A DNA stretch of 64,000 nucleotides from Borrelia puertoricensis. GTDB taxonomy: Bacteria; Spirochaetota; Spirochaetia; Borreliales; Borreliaceae. The notes under the pieces are model-generated. The model was not told the origin of the DNA and ran no database searches. It saw only the letters and a program-made list of their open reading frames with translations. The translations under genes were made by a program, and so were the position numbers. Shown here piece after piece: positions 10,163-19,118 of the stretch (position 1 is the stretch's first letter; every line of letters begins with the position of its first letter). The stretch spans positions 863,760 to 927,759 of the forward strand of contig NZ_CP075379.1 of NCBI RefSeq assembly GCF_023035875.1, in the 5' to 3' direction.

Positions 10163-11084
10163 TAAGTGCACATTTAAAAATATTTTAGGTACAGTTAAGG
10201 ACATTTCAATTGCTATTAAACATAAGTTTGTAAAAATTAAGGTTTATTCTTTAGTGGGTGTTGCTGGTACTGGAAAAAGTTTTAGATCCCATTTGATAGC
10301 AGATAAATATTCTATTCCTTTGATAATTGATGATGGTGTTTTAATAAAAAATATGAAAATTATTGCTGGGAGTTCTGCTAAATTTGAGAATAATATGTTT
10401 GATGCAATAAGACGTTCTATTTTTGAAGATGATGTTCATAGAAACGAAATTGTTGAAGCACTTCGCAGAGAGAATTTCAATAAAATATTAATATTGGGAA
10501 CAAGTATTCGAATGATAGATAAAATAACCTCTAGACTTTTCTTACCCAGTTCTTCTAAAATTATTTATATAACAGATATTTCTACTAAAAGAGAAATAGA
10601 AAAGGCAAAAATTTCAAGACAAATGGGCGAACATGTTGTTCCAGCAGCTGCTTTTGAGATAACGTCTATTAAGCCTAATTTATTATTAGATTCAATACGA
10701 GTTTTTTTTAAAAGAAAAGGATTTTTATCAAAAAAAAGAAACTATATTCGTTCTATTGTAAAGCCTCATTTTCATGAAGAGGGTGGCATTTTATCTGTTT
10801 CTAAAAATGCTGTAAGACAAATTATTGAACATTGTGTTTCTGAATATAATGAAAATTATATTGTCTATAATTTGAAGATTAAAAAAAATCAGGGCAGTTA
10901 TTCTTTTAAGCTTTTTTTAGATATTCCACTTGAAAATAATTTACTTAATGATGCGGAGATGCTTAGAAATTATATTATTGAAAACGTACTAAAATATACG
11001 GTAATTAATATATCTGGTATTGATGTTATTATACATAAATTTTATGATCAAGAAGGTGATTTGGAAAAGCATGATGAATGTTGA
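10140..11084 (+). CDS. P-loop protein with Asp23/Gls24-like C-terminal domain
   Basis: About 314 residues. A Walker A motif GVAGTGKS lies at about 40-47, and a nucleotide-kinase-like core extends to about 190. The last 100 residues (from LSVSKNAVRQII) read like the small alpha/beta domain of Asp23/Gls24 proteins. This is a pattern judgement, not a search result. TTG, GTG and ATG codons (10131, 10134, 10140) are all possible starts; I prefer the ATG. The gene overlaps the pseudouridine synthase upstream and murC downstream, so all three are probably one transcript. Function is unknown; nucleotide binding is likely. Confidence 0.65.
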   Translation: MILRDLFDKCTFKNILGTVKDISIAIKHKFVKIKVYSLVGVAGTGKSFRSHLIADKYSIPLIIDDGVLIKNMKIIAGSSAKFENNMFDAIRRSIFEDDVHRNEIVEALRRENFNKILILGTSIRMIDKITSRLFLPSSSKIIYITDISTKREIEKAKISRQMGEHVVPAAAFEITSIKPNLLLDSIRVFFKRKGFLSKKRNYIRSIVKPHFHEEGGILSVSKNAVRQIIEHCVSEYNENYIVYNLKIKKNQGSYSFKLFLDIPLENNLLNDAEMLRNYIIENVLKYTVINISGIDVIIHKFYDQEGDLEKHDEC

Positions 11085-12480
11085 CTTGGATAATTTGAGT
11101 AATATTTTTTTTGTAGGCATTAAGGGCTCTGGACTTTGTTCACTTGCTTGTTTTTTTAATGCTAAGGGGTATTTTGTAGAAGGTGTCGATGTTCCTTTAA
11201 AATTTCATACAGAAGATATATTAATTAGCAATAATATATCTTATTATGAAAATATTTATGAGTTTTCACTCAAGGTTCATAATAAATCATATGATATTTT
11301 AATATATTCACCGGCTTATGATAAGGATAATTTATCTGTTTTGTTAGAAGCGCGTGAACTTGGCATTCCTATTCTATCTTATCCTGAGGTTATTGGAAAG
11401 ATTTCTAAAAAGTATTATAGTATTGGAGTTGCAGGTTCTCATGGCAAAACTACTACAGCAGCATTCTTGGGTCTATTGTTTAATGGTCTGGGATTACAGC
11501 CTAATGTAATATTAGGTGCTAGTGTTAAAGATTTTGGAGATAAATCTAGTCTTGTTGGTCAAAGCAATATATTTATTGCAGAAACTTGTGAGTATAGGAA
11601 TCATTTTTTACACTTTTCACCGGATGTGATTGTTTTAACTAATATCGATTATGAGCATGTTGATTTTTTTGAAAATTATGAAGCAGTTGAGAATGTTTTC
11701 TTGCAGTATATTAATAATTTAAAGAAAAATGGAATATTAATAATAAATGCTGATGAAGTTAATTTTCTTGAAATTAAAAATAGAATTTTAAGAAAAGATA
11801 TTAAAGTGTTTAGTGTTGGATTTAATTCTTTAGCTGATTTTAAGATTGAACATTTTGAGGTGATAGACGAGTTTTTGAAGTTTGATTTTTTGGGAGGTAT
11901 TGATATTAGACTAAGGTCTCCTTTGATGCATAATGTTTTAAATTTTGCATTATCACTTTTGGCGTTAAAGTTATTTTTCGAGGAACATAAAAAATTGGTT
12001 TGGAGTTTTGATGATCGGATAAAGATGATAGCTAAAGAGTACATGGGCATAAAAAGAAGGATGGAATTTATCATGGAAAAAGATGGAGTTATATATCTTG
12101 ATGATTATGCTCATCATCCAAAAGAAATTGAAAGTACTCTTTTGGGATTGAAGACTTTTTATAAGGGTAGGCGTATTATTTTAGATTTTATGCCACATAC
12201 ATTTACAAGGACAAAAGTTCTTTTTGGTGAGTTCGTTAAAGTTTTAAGTAAAGTTGATGTTTTGATTTTGCATAATATATATCTTTCAGTTAGAGAAGAT
12301 TTTGATCCTAATAAACTTTCTAAAGAACTGTTTCTTGCTCTTAAAGATTTAAATCAAAATGTTTATTTTTTTAAGGAAGTAGTCGATTCTGTTGATTTTA
12401 TAAAGGGTTTGTTAAAGAGAAATGATTTATTTGTTACAATGGGAGCTGGTAATAATTTTATTTTGCATGATTTTTTGTAA
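11071..12480 (+). CDS. murC: UDP-N-acetylmuramate--L-alanine ligase
   Basis: Mur ligase that adds the first amino acid to UDP-MurNAc in the cytoplasm. The N-terminal Rossmann-like domain has IFFVGIKGSGLCSLA. The ATP-binding loop is GVAGSHGKTTTAAF. The C-terminal domain carries DDYAHHPKEI, diagnostic of MurC (Mpl is similar). About 469 residues, normal length. I start at ATG 11071, with GGAAAA a few bases upstream; the open frame back to 11020 lies inside the upstream gene. MurC is more likely than Mpl because a murC is essential and no other is in view. Confidence 0.9.
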   Translation: MMNVDLDNLSNIFFVGIKGSGLCSLACFFNAKGYFVEGVDVPLKFHTEDILISNNISYYENIYEFSLKVHNKSYDILIYSPAYDKDNLSVLLEARELGIPILSYPEVIGKISKKYYSIGVAGSHGKTTTAAFLGLLFNGLGLQPNVILGASVKDFGDKSSLVGQSNIFIAETCEYRNHFLHFSPDVIVLTNIDYEHVDFFENYEAVENVFLQYINNLKKNGILIINADEVNFLEIKNRILRKDIKVFSVGFNSLADFKIEHFEVIDEFLKFDFLGGIDIRLRSPLMHNVLNFALSLLALKLFFEEHKKLVWSFDDRIKMIAKEYMGIKRRMEFIMEKDGVIYLDDYAHHPKEIESTLLGLKTFYKGRRIILDFMPHTFTRTKVLFGEFVKVLSKVDVLILHNIYLSVREDFDPNKLSKELFLALKDLNQNVYFFKEVVDSVDFIKGLLKRNDLFVTMGAGNNFILHDFL

Positions 12481-12491
12481 AGGTATTATGA

Positions 12492-13358
12492 ATGAAAAGT
12501 ATGACTGGATTTTTTCACTTAGAAAGAGTTGTTTCAAATTATATGTTTAGTGTTAACTTAAAATCTTATAATGGTAGGTTTTTAGAATTTAAATTTAAAT
12601 TACCTGAAGTTTTATATGCTTATGAGCTTGAGATAAGGAATTTAATTTCAAATTATGTTAAAAGGGGCAATGTTTTCTTAAATGTAGGGTATAAAGAAAT
12701 GATTCCCAATGTTAATTTTAGTTTAAATCCTCATTATATTGAAGCTATTTCTCACCTTAGAGATAGCTTATTGCATAGTAATTTAAACATTAAGGATGAA
12801 TTGAGTCTTAGTGATTTTTTATCTCTAAGAGGGGCTTTAATTGTTGATGGGGGTGATGTTAATCAAGAAATGGTTTATCATGCTTTTAAGGAAGTTTTGG
12901 AAGAGACTTTATTAAATTATGATAAAAGTAGAACTTTTGAGGGTGAAAATACTAAACAAGATATAATTTCAATTCTTATGTTAATACGGAATGATTTAGA
13001 ATTGTTAAAGGGATCTCAGAGTAGTATAAATAATAAACTTTTCTTAAGTCTTAAGGAAAATTTATTAAAATTAATGGATGATTTTAGTGATATTAATATT
13101 GCAGAAGAGGCTGCTAAAATGTCAATTCGATTAGATATTAATGAGGAAGTAGTAAGATTATATTCACATATAGATAATTTTTATCAAAATCTTGAAAATG
13201 AAGTATGTGGCAAAATTTTGGAGTTTATTGTTCAGGAAATGCATAGAGAGGTTACAACAATGAGCAACAAAGCCATTGATCTTGATATTAGAAATTTAGT
13301 TTTAAATATGAAATTAAATTTAGAAAAAATAAAAGAACATCTAAGGAATATTGAATGA
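12492..13358 (+). CDS. YicC/YloC-family endoribonuclease
   Basis: 288 residues, full family length. It begins with the typical MKSMTGF motif, has NGRFLEFKFKLPE in the first third, and ends with the conserved EMHREVTTMSNKA and a short helical tail. YicC proteins act on RNA, and the family has endoribonuclease activity in E. coli. It overlaps the kinase-like gene by four bases (ATGA), so translation is coupled. Confidence 0.9.
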   Translation: MKSMTGFFHLERVVSNYMFSVNLKSYNGRFLEFKFKLPEVLYAYELEIRNLISNYVKRGNVFLNVGYKEMIPNVNFSLNPHYIEAISHLRDSLLHSNLNIKDELSLSDFLSLRGALIVDGGDVNQEMVYHAFKEVLEETLLNYDKSRTFEGENTKQDIISILMLIRNDLELLKGSQSSINNKLFLSLKENLLKLMDDFSDINIAEEAAKMSIRLDINEEVVRLYSHIDNFYQNLENEVCGKILEFIVQEMHREVTTMSNKAIDLDIRNLVLNMKLNLEKIKEHLRNIE

Positions 13359-13891
13359 GAATAGCTGTTTCTAGCAAGAGTGGTTGTGGTAATACAACTA
13401 TTAGTGGAATGCTTGCAAAGCATTATGGTCTAAAGCTTATTAATTATACTTTTCATGATATTGCTAGAGAGAAGAATATGTCCTTCGATACGTTTTATGA
13501 GAAAGAAATCATTGGTAGAAATGATCATTATTGGGATGAATATCTTGATAATAAATTATTGGAGCTTTCAAAAGAGGATAATACAGTTCTTGCATCTCGT
13601 CTTGCAATTTGGCTTGCAAAAAATGCCGATTTAAAGATATATCTTTATGCTAAGATAGAAATTCGGACAGAGAGAATAATAAACAGAGAAGGCGGTATGT
13701 ATTCTGATATTTTGAGGAGCACTTTCAATAGAGATTCTAATGATTCAAAGAGATATTTATCTGTATATAATATAGATATTGATAATTATTTAGATATAGC
13801 TGATTTTATAGTTGATACAACTGATAAATCTGCAAATAAAGTTTTTGAATTGATAAAGGATGAGATAGAGAATAGAGGTCTTATATATTAA
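13355..13891 (+). CDS. cytidylate kinase-like protein with altered Walker A
   Basis: 178 residues, like the short cytidylate kinases that phosphorylate CMP/dCMP. The N-terminus IAVSSKSGCGNTTISG replaces the usual P-loop GxxGxGK(S/T). The invariant Lys is Asn (residue 13), although a Lys sits earlier in the loop. Later features fit a nucleoside monophosphate kinase: a lid-like RTERIINREGG and a conserved RDSNDSKRY. It lies between yicC and rpoZ. Activity could be genuine with a shifted Lys, or the protein may have another role. No second cmk is visible in this window. Confidence 0.7.
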   Translation: MRIAVSSKSGCGNTTISGMLAKHYGLKLINYTFHDIAREKNMSFDTFYEKEIIGRNDHYWDEYLDNKLLELSKEDNTVLASRLAIWLAKNADLKIYLYAKIEIRTERIINREGGMYSDILRSTFNRDSNDSKRYLSVYNIDIDNYLDIADFIVDTTDKSANKVFELIKDEIENRGLIY

Positions 13892-13919
13892 GTAAATAAA
13901 TTAAGGAGATTTTAGAGAA

Positions 13920-14117
13920 ATGAAAATACCTTTAAAAGAGATACAAGATTTTGATGGCAATTATTATGAACTTGTTATGGCAGTGATAGTTCGTACAGAT
14001 CAGATTATTGATCAAATTTCTTTAGCAGAACATGCTATTTCTGATGAGAGAGTAGTGAGTCAGGCTTTTAATGATATTGTAACAGGTCGATTTACGTATT
14101 CAATTGAAGAAAAATAA
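13920..14117 (+). CDS. rpoZ: RNA polymerase omega subunit
   Basis: 65 residues, short for omega (about 70-90). It carries the family pattern in which [15 protein letters not shown] matches the YELV...ARQI helix and a later helix ([10 protein letters not shown]) follows. A good ribosome binding site, AAGGAG, stands upstream of the ATG. It sits between the kinase gene and miaA and overlaps miaA. Omega helps RNA polymerase assembly and ppGpp response in other bacteria. The call rests on pattern and size. Confidence 0.75.
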   Translation: MKIPLKEIQDFDGNYYELVMAVIVRTDQIIDQISLAEHAISDERVVSQAFNDIVTGRFTYSIEEK

Positions 14118-15006
14118 AATAGTTTTTATTTTTGGTCCTACGGCTGTAGGTAAAAGTGATATTTTATTCAATTTCCCAAAAGGTATAGCTGAAGTAATTA
14201 ATGTCGATTCTATTCAAGTTTATAAAGAGTTTGATATTGCGTCTTGTAAGCCTAGTGTTGAATTGAGGTCTCATATAAAACATCATTTAGTGGATTTTTT
14301 GGAACCGATTAAAGAATATAATCTTGGAATTTTTTATAAAGAATCAAGCAAGATAATAAAGAATTTAAGAGATCAAAATAAGCTTCCTGTATTTGTAGGT
14401 GGGTCGGCTTTTTATTTTAAGCATTTACAATATGGATTGCCCAGTACACCGCCTGTTTCTTCTGAAATAAGATTTTATGTAAATAGTCTTTTTATTACAA
14501 GGGGGAAGGATTATCTCTTAGAGGAACTTAAGAGAGTAGACTTTGAAAGATATGAATCAATCAGTGAAAATGATATTTATAGAATTAAAAGATCGCTTGA
14601 AGTTTATTATCAAACAGGTATTCCAATTAGTCAATTTTTAAAAAAAGGTCAGATAATTGAGGATATTTTAGCTATTGGCCTGAAAAGGCCTATGGACGAG
14701 ATGAGGTCTAGAATAATATCTAGGGTAGAGGATATGATTGATTATGGATTACTTGAAGAGATTAAGAGTTTATTAGGGAAAGGATACGATGAGACAACAC
14801 CGGCTTTTAAAGGAATAGGGTATCGTGAATTTTTGTTGTGGAAGAGTAGACCTTATTTTATGTTAAATGATATAATAGATTTAATAGTTAAAAATTCATT
14901 TTTATATGTAAAAAGGCAGATGACTTTTTTTGATAAAATTCCTAATGTTTTGTGGTTTCATCCAGATGATGATTTAAGAGACATTTTGGATTTAATTTTT
15001 GTTTAA
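14104..15006 (+). CDS. miaA: tRNA dimethylallyltransferase
   Basis: Adds the dimethylallyl group to A37 of tRNAs reading UNN codons. 300 residues. Signatures: P-loop [32 protein letters not shown], and [11 protein letters not shown] near residue 235. The start is TTG at 14104, inside the end of rpoZ. No ATG fits before the P-loop, so a non-ATG start is required. Confidence 0.93.
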   Translation: MKKNKIVFIFGPTAVGKSDILFNFPKGIAEVINVDSIQVYKEFDIASCKPSVELRSHIKHHLVDFLEPIKEYNLGIFYKESSKIIKNLRDQNKLPVFVGGSAFYFKHLQYGLPSTPPVSSEIRFYVNSLFITRGKDYLLEELKRVDFERYESISENDIYRIKRSLEVYYQTGIPISQFLKKGQIIEDILAIGLKRPMDEMRSRIISRVEDMIDYGLLEEIKSLLGKGYDETTPAFKGIGYREFLLWKSRPYFMLNDIIDLIVKNSFLYVKRQMTFFDKIPNVLWFHPDDDLRDILDLIFV

Positions 15007-15022
15007 TAAGGAGATATGAAGA

Positions 15023-15118
15023 GTGCCTTGCGGAAGAAAAAGAAAATTACAAAGAATATCTACTCATAAGCGAAAAAAAAAGAGAAGAAAGAATAGACAT
15101 AAAAAGAAGAACAAGTAA
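15023..15118 (+). CDS. very small ribosomal protein, bS22 / AURKAIP1-COX24 type
   Basis: A 31-codon gene starting at GTG, with AAGGAGA about 10 bases upstream. The product begins MPCGRKRK and is almost entirely Lys/Arg/His after residue 15. This matches the AURKAIP1/COX24-domain mini proteins found as bS22 in small ribosomal subunits, including that of B. burgdorferi. It follows miaA by 16 bases and is closed by a hairpin terminator, so it is the last gene of the murC-miaA run. An overlapping ATG frame (from 15016) gives only a short peptide and is less likely. Confidence 0.75.
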   Translation: MPCGRKRKLQRISTHKRKKKRRKNRHKKKNK

Positions 15119-15119
15119 T

Positions 15120-15156
15120 AAAAATGTTAGTTGGTTTTTTACTAGCTAACATTTTT
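15120..15156. terminator. bidirectional hairpin terminator
   Basis: Perfect 11-bp stem (AAAAATGTTAG at 15120-15130 pairing with CTAACATTTTT at 15146-15156) with a 15-base loop. It has A-rich and T-rich flanks and sits between two convergent genes, so it can serve both strands. Confidence 0.8.
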
Positions 15157-15181
15157 ATATTATTAGTTTACTTAATTTAGT

Positions 15182-15541
15182 TTATTCAATAATAATATTA
15201 TCTATTATATTTATGTCTTTACTAAAGATGTATCCTTTTTTTCCTTTGTAGGTTGCTAGTATCCATTTGCCTTTAATTCCGTATTTTTCTGTATTTTGCA
15301 TTATTTTTTCAATTTTTACTATTTCGTCTTTTCTAATTATTGTTAGATAATTATAGTTAGTATTGTCCGTTTTAGTTACATTGTTTAAAATAGCATAATT
15401 TTTTGTTATGATTCCTACTTTTCTTGAAAATCCTAAAATACTGCTTTTGGGTAAGTTAAATTTTTTTATTAAAGAAATTTCTGATTTTTTGCTGCATGTT
15501 AAAAATATTATAGAGATTAAAGATAGTAATTTCATTTTCAT
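15182..15541 (-). CDS. small lipoprotein with SH3-like domain
   Basis: 119 residues. The hydrophobic N-terminus ends in a lipobox, FLTC (Cys16), so a lipid-anchored envelope protein is likely. The C-terminal half (KGKWILATYKGKKGYIFSKD) has the spacing of a bacterial SH3-like strand pattern. Its exact function is not recognised. It is transcribed divergently from the outer-membrane-type gene at 15620 and convergently with the bS22-type gene. Confidence 0.7.
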   Translation of the reverse strand: MKMKLLSLISIIFLTCSKKSEISLIKKFNLPKSSILGFSRKVGIITKNYAILNNVTKTDNTNYNYLTIIRKDEIVKIEKIMQNTEKYGIKGKWILATYKGKKGYIFSKDINIIDNIIIE

Positions 15542-15561
15542 AATTTTATTATATATGTTAC

Positions 15562-15591
15562 TTGATATACATTTATATATAATAATATAAT
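15562..15591 (+). promoter_or_regulatory. sigma-70-type promoter for the 15620 gene
   Basis: TTGATA at 15562-15567, an 18-base AT-rich spacer and TATAAT at 15586-15591, about 29 bases before the ATG at 15620. This is one of the clearest consensus-like promoters in the window. Confidence 0.6.
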
Positions 15592-15619
15592 GTTTCTTTA
15601 GAAAGTGTAAGGATTATCA

Positions 15620-16168
15620 ATGAAAAAATATATTTTTTTATTATTTTTATTTTTTCCTTCAAGTGCTTTAATATTCGCATATCCATTATCTTTTGGAGGG
15701 GGATTTGCTTATCAATTTACTAATTATACTAGCAAAAGTGATATAAGTAAATCTATAAAAAATTATAGTAGAGTGGATAATGGAATAAATCTAAGTTTAT
15801 TCTTTGATGCTAATTATGTTATTTTGGATATCTCTTATAAAGATGCTTTTTTATCTAGTCATCATAGTAGATATTTTGCTTTTGGGCTTTATGGAATTTA
15901 TCCTATTGTTTTTAAGGAATATGTTAGAACATTATTCCCCATTCTTGGGATTAAATATACACTTGATTTAAGTACTAAGAGACAAAATTTGGTGTTTTTG
16001 TCTTTAGGATTTGCTACGGATTTTTTCGTTCCTGAAGTTAAAGGACTTTATATTAGACCTTTATTTATGCTTTCAATTTCACCTACTTCTCTTTCTGTAA
16101 AGAATTTTTCTTCTCTCACAACTGAAGTTACTCTTGGAATTAATATTGGTTGGCAATTTCTCAGTTAG
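15620..16168 (+). CDS. putative outer-membrane beta-barrel protein
   Basis: 182 residues with a cleavable signal peptide (hydrophobic 4-18, likely cut near FAYP). The mature part is rich in alternating aromatic/Gly strands (SFGGGFAYQF, YFAFGLYGIYPIV, LGINIGWQFLS) and ends in an aromatic-containing strand, as in small outer-membrane barrels. No specific family is recognised. It has its own promoter and converges on the 16161 gene with an eight-base overlap. Confidence 0.6.
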   Translation: MKKYIFLLFLFFPSSALIFAYPLSFGGGFAYQFTNYTSKSDISKSIKNYSRVDNGINLSLFFDANYVILDISYKDAFLSSHHSRYFAFGLYGIYPIVFKEYVRTLFPILGIKYTLDLSTKRQNLVFLSLGFATDFFVPEVKGLYIRPLFMLSISPTSLSVKNFSSLTTEVTLGINIGWQFLS

Positions 16169-16949
16169 GCAGTTTTATTCCTAAGTGAAAAGGGACTATT
16201 CTCTCTTGTCCAAAAAGGTTAGATGTGGCATTAAGTTTATAAGCAGAGTTTTTGGATTTTGTTACAAGTGTGCTTGAACCACCTCCATCTAGATTAATAG
16301 AGTTGTTAATACCATAACTTAATGATAGATCTATTGCTTCATTTAACGAGATTCCTTTGCTATTATTAGCGCCTCTTCCTTCTACCGTTATTAGATATAG
16401 GTGTTTGTTTCCTTTATCACTACCTATTATTGTTCTTGGATGTTTATTTTCTTTAAAAATTTTTTTGTATTTTCCATTTTTGATTAAAGGAAAGAAGCCG
16501 CTAAAACCATAGTCAGAATTTTTGATTTCATCTTGCTTGGGATTTAATATTATTTGATTGTTTTTGATTATAATTATTCCTTGATCTTTTTTTGCATTGA
16601 AGATTATTTTTTTATCATATATGTATAAACCGTTAGGGTAAAATATATTGTCTTTAATCTCATATGGGCTAGTGTTAATAGCAATATCTACCTTGTTAGA
16701 AAGTAAAAATTGACTTGTTGTTTGTCCATTAAAGTAGTAATTATTATTTTTTGTATCATAAATAGGTTTTGATATTATGAACTTTAAATTTTTGTTTTTA
16801 ATCTTGATAATGACGTAATTACTTTCTTTAAAAGAACCTTTAATGATTTCATATCTCATTTCCACATCTTCTGGATTGAATGATTTTTGTGCTGATAAGA
16901 CGCTTACTGCCAAAATTAATATTATTACGCTTAAAAATTTTTTATTCAT
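16161..16949 (-). CDS. exported phosphodiester glycosidase-like protein
   Basis: 262 residues with a signal peptide (residues 1-20). The C-terminal half has HPRTIIGSDKGN...LYLITVEGRG and the hallmark NLDGGGSSTLV of the NAGPA/DUF2233 phosphodiester glycosidase family, whose members hydrolyse GlcNAc-phosphodiester or related sugar links. A role in envelope glycan processing is an inference. The stop of the upstream TPR-like gene overlaps its start by eight bases, so the two are co-transcribed. Confidence 0.8.
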   Translation of the reverse strand: MNKKFLSVIILILAVSVLSAQKSFNPEDVEMRYEIIKGSFKESNYVIIKIKNKNLKFIISKPIYDTKNNNYYFNGQTTSQFLLSNKVDIAINTSPYEIKDNIFYPNGLYIYDKKIIFNAKKDQGIIIIKNNQIILNPKQDEIKNSDYGFSGFFPLIKNGKYKKIFKENKHPRTIIGSDKGNKHLYLITVEGRGANNSKGISLNEAIDLSLSYGINNSINLDGGGSSTLVTKSKNSAYKLNATSNLFGQERIVPFHLGIKLPN

Positions 16950-17454
16950 TTCTCTTTATTTTATAAGAATAAATGCTTTTAGGATAGTTGTTTAAAATTA
17001 TGTTTTTTATCTTTAAAGAAGTTTTGTTATTTTTTATTCTTGAAATGTTATATAATTGATAAATTATTTTTATGTCTAACTCTTTATGTTTATGTAAGAT
17101 GTCATTGATTTCGTCCTCGCTTATGTTTTCTTCATTGATTCTAAGTTTTAGTAACAAAATTTCGTTTTTTATGTTTTTATCTTTAGGCTCTTGTATTTTT
17201 TTTAAAAAATTATTAGCTTCTTCATATTTCTTTATTTTAAGTAAATATTTGACCATGAGTAGATAATGGTACTCTGAATTTAGATTTTTGATTGCATTTA
17301 TTGTTTCGAGTTCTTTTGGTAAATTGTTATTTAAGTCGTATAGCATGTATAATTTATTTAATTTTTCCAAGTTTTCTTTATCTGTACCATATGTTAGAAT
17401 AAAAGGAATTATTAATAACAGGATCAGCAATATTTTAGATTGTGTTAGGTTCAT
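16942..17454 (-). CDS. exported helical (TPR-like) protein
   Basis: 170 residues. The N-terminal hydrophobic segment (about 7-22) is a signal peptide or anchor. The rest is Lys/Leu/Glu-rich helical sequence with TPR-like spacing (YHYLLMVKYLLKIKKYEEANNFLKK). It lies immediately upstream of, and overlaps, the phosphodiester glycosidase gene. No catalytic motif is seen and function is unknown. Confidence 0.65.
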   Translation of the reverse strand: MNLTQSKILLILLLIIPFILTYGTDKENLEKLNKLYMLYDLNNNLPKELETINAIKNLNSEYHYLLMVKYLLKIKKYEEANNFLKKIQEPKDKNIKNEILLLKLRINEENISEDEINDILHKHKELDIKIIYQLYNISRIKNNKTSLKIKNIILNNYPKSIYSYKIKRNE

Positions 17455-17536
17455 GTAATTTTATTTAAGATATTATACACTTTTTTAGTGAAAATAAGAA
17501 GAAAAATTTTATTTATTTCTTCTTATTCTTTGTGAT

Positions 17537-18976
17537 TTAAGTTTTAGATTTTATATAATTTGAAATTTGTTCGGATTTTGCGCCGAATATTACTTGCACT
17601 TGATTTCCTAACGTAATGATTGTTCCAGTAGCTCCAAGCTGATTCATTAAATCTTTATTTACTAATAAGGGAGACTTGACGTCTACTCTTAATCGTGTAA
17701 AACATGAATCAATATCTGTTATATTGTCAATTCCCCCAAGAGCTTGAATAATTTTTTCAAAATTTTTGTTTTGAGATAGCTTGGAATCATTATTAGAAAT
17801 TGTTTGCTGTTTAGTATTGTCTTCACGACCAGGTGTTTTAATTTGAAATGTTTTGATTAGTGTTATGAAAATAGTGAAGTATACAGTTCCAATTACAAGT
17901 CCTATTGGTAATATTAGTAAAGCATTTGTTGATTTTGGAAACATTAAGAAGTAATCTATTATTCCTGCTGAGAGTGAAAATGCTATGCGTATTTCAAGTA
18001 TATTAGTAATTACTAATGATATTCCAGTTAAGATCGCATGTATTAGATAAAGTAAAGGTGCTATTAACATAAATGTGTATTCTATTGGTTCTGTAATTCC
18101 TGTTAAAAATGAGGTGAGTGATGCAGAGAGTAAAATACCACCTACTTCTTTTCTTCTTTCTTTTTTTGATGTTAAGTATATTGCAAGAGCTGCACCTGGT
18201 AGTCCAAACAGCATCACTGGATACATCCCTGATGTAAATGCGCCAGCGTTTGGATCCCCATTTAAATATCTTGTGATTTCTCCTTGGATGATATTGCCGT
18301 CATTTGTGGTATATTCTCCGAATACAAAATATACTAAAGTGTTTAAAAGCTGATGTAGGCCTGTTATTATGAGAAGTCTATTTAAGAAGCCGAATACAAA
18401 TATTCCTAAATTACCAGCTTCTATCATCCAGTTTCCAATTTGATTAATAGTTATTTGTAGAGGTGCCCATATGAAAGCAAATATTATAGCAAGTATTGCA
18501 GACAATATTCCATTCGCTATTGGCACTAGTCTTTGCCCTGAAAAAAAACCTAAAAATTGTGGTATTTTATAGTTTATTATTCTATCGCTAAGCATGGCTG
18601 AACTTGTGCCTGTAATAATACCTCCCAAAACGGACATGTTAACAGGTTCTGATTTGCCGTTAATCATTATTGTAAATGTAGATAGTCCTGCATTTAAAAT
18701 TAGGTATCCTACGGCCCCTCCAAGTGCTGCGGCTGCTTTATTATTTTTAGATAGTCCCATTCCAGTTCCGATTGCAAATAGTATGGGTAAATTCCCAAAA
18801 ATGGCACTGCCTGATTGTTCCATTAATTTGCCAATTTGTCTAAGCATGTTAGAAGGTTCTGTAGTTTCTATTATGAGGTATCCAAAGCCAAGTAAAAGAC
18901 CAGCAATTGGTAAAACGGCTGCAGGAGTTTGTACAGCTTTTCCTAGATTTTGTATATTTTTAATTAAATTATTCAT
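17537..18976 (-). CDS. PTS sugar transporter IIC-IIB, N-acetylglucosamine/glucose type
   Basis: 479 residues: a IIC membrane domain (about 1-375) joined to a IIB domain (about 400-479) whose phosphorylated Cys lies in DIDSCFTRLRV. The IIC part carries GLHQLLNT and GITEPIEYTFM. The stretch GDPNAGAFTSG...FGLPGAALAIY, then TPGRED before IIB, resembles NagE more than PtsG or MalX, so I favour GlcNAc as substrate. There is no fused IIA, so phosphate must come from a separate IIA. A strong ribosome binding site GGAGGG lies five bases before the ATG. The gene stands alone behind hrpA. I do not recall a gene of this kind at this place in Lyme-group chromosomes. Confidence 0.85.
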   Translation of the reverse strand: MNNLIKNIQNLGKAVQTPAAVLPIAGLLLGFGYLIIETTEPSNMLRQIGKLMEQSGSAIFGNLPILFAIGTGMGLSKNNKAAAALGGAVGYLILNAGLSTFTIMINGKSEPVNMSVLGGIITGTSSAMLSDRIINYKIPQFLGFFSGQRLVPIANGILSAILAIIFAFIWAPLQITINQIGNWMIEAGNLGIFVFGFLNRLLIITGLHQLLNTLVYFVFGEYTTNDGNIIQGEITRYLNGDPNAGAFTSGMYPVMLFGLPGAALAIYLTSKKERRKEVGGILLSASLTSFLTGITEPIEYTFMLIAPLLYLIHAILTGISLVITNILEIRIAFSLSAGIIDYFLMFPKSTNALLILPIGLVIGTVYFTIFITLIKTFQIKTPGREDNTKQQTISNNDSKLSQNKNFEKIIQALGGIDNITDIDSCFTRLRVDVKSPLLVNKDLMNQLGATGTIITLGNQVQVIFGAKSEQISNYIKSKT

Positions 18977-19118
18977 ATTTACCCTCCATTAATTTATATA
19001 TTTTTTATTAGTTACAGTGTATATTAACTTTAAATATGATTCTAGATTAAATAAATTTAATTTATTTTTTTATTTGTTAATGTTTATTTTTACAATCTTA
19101 AATGTGATTTATGAATTT

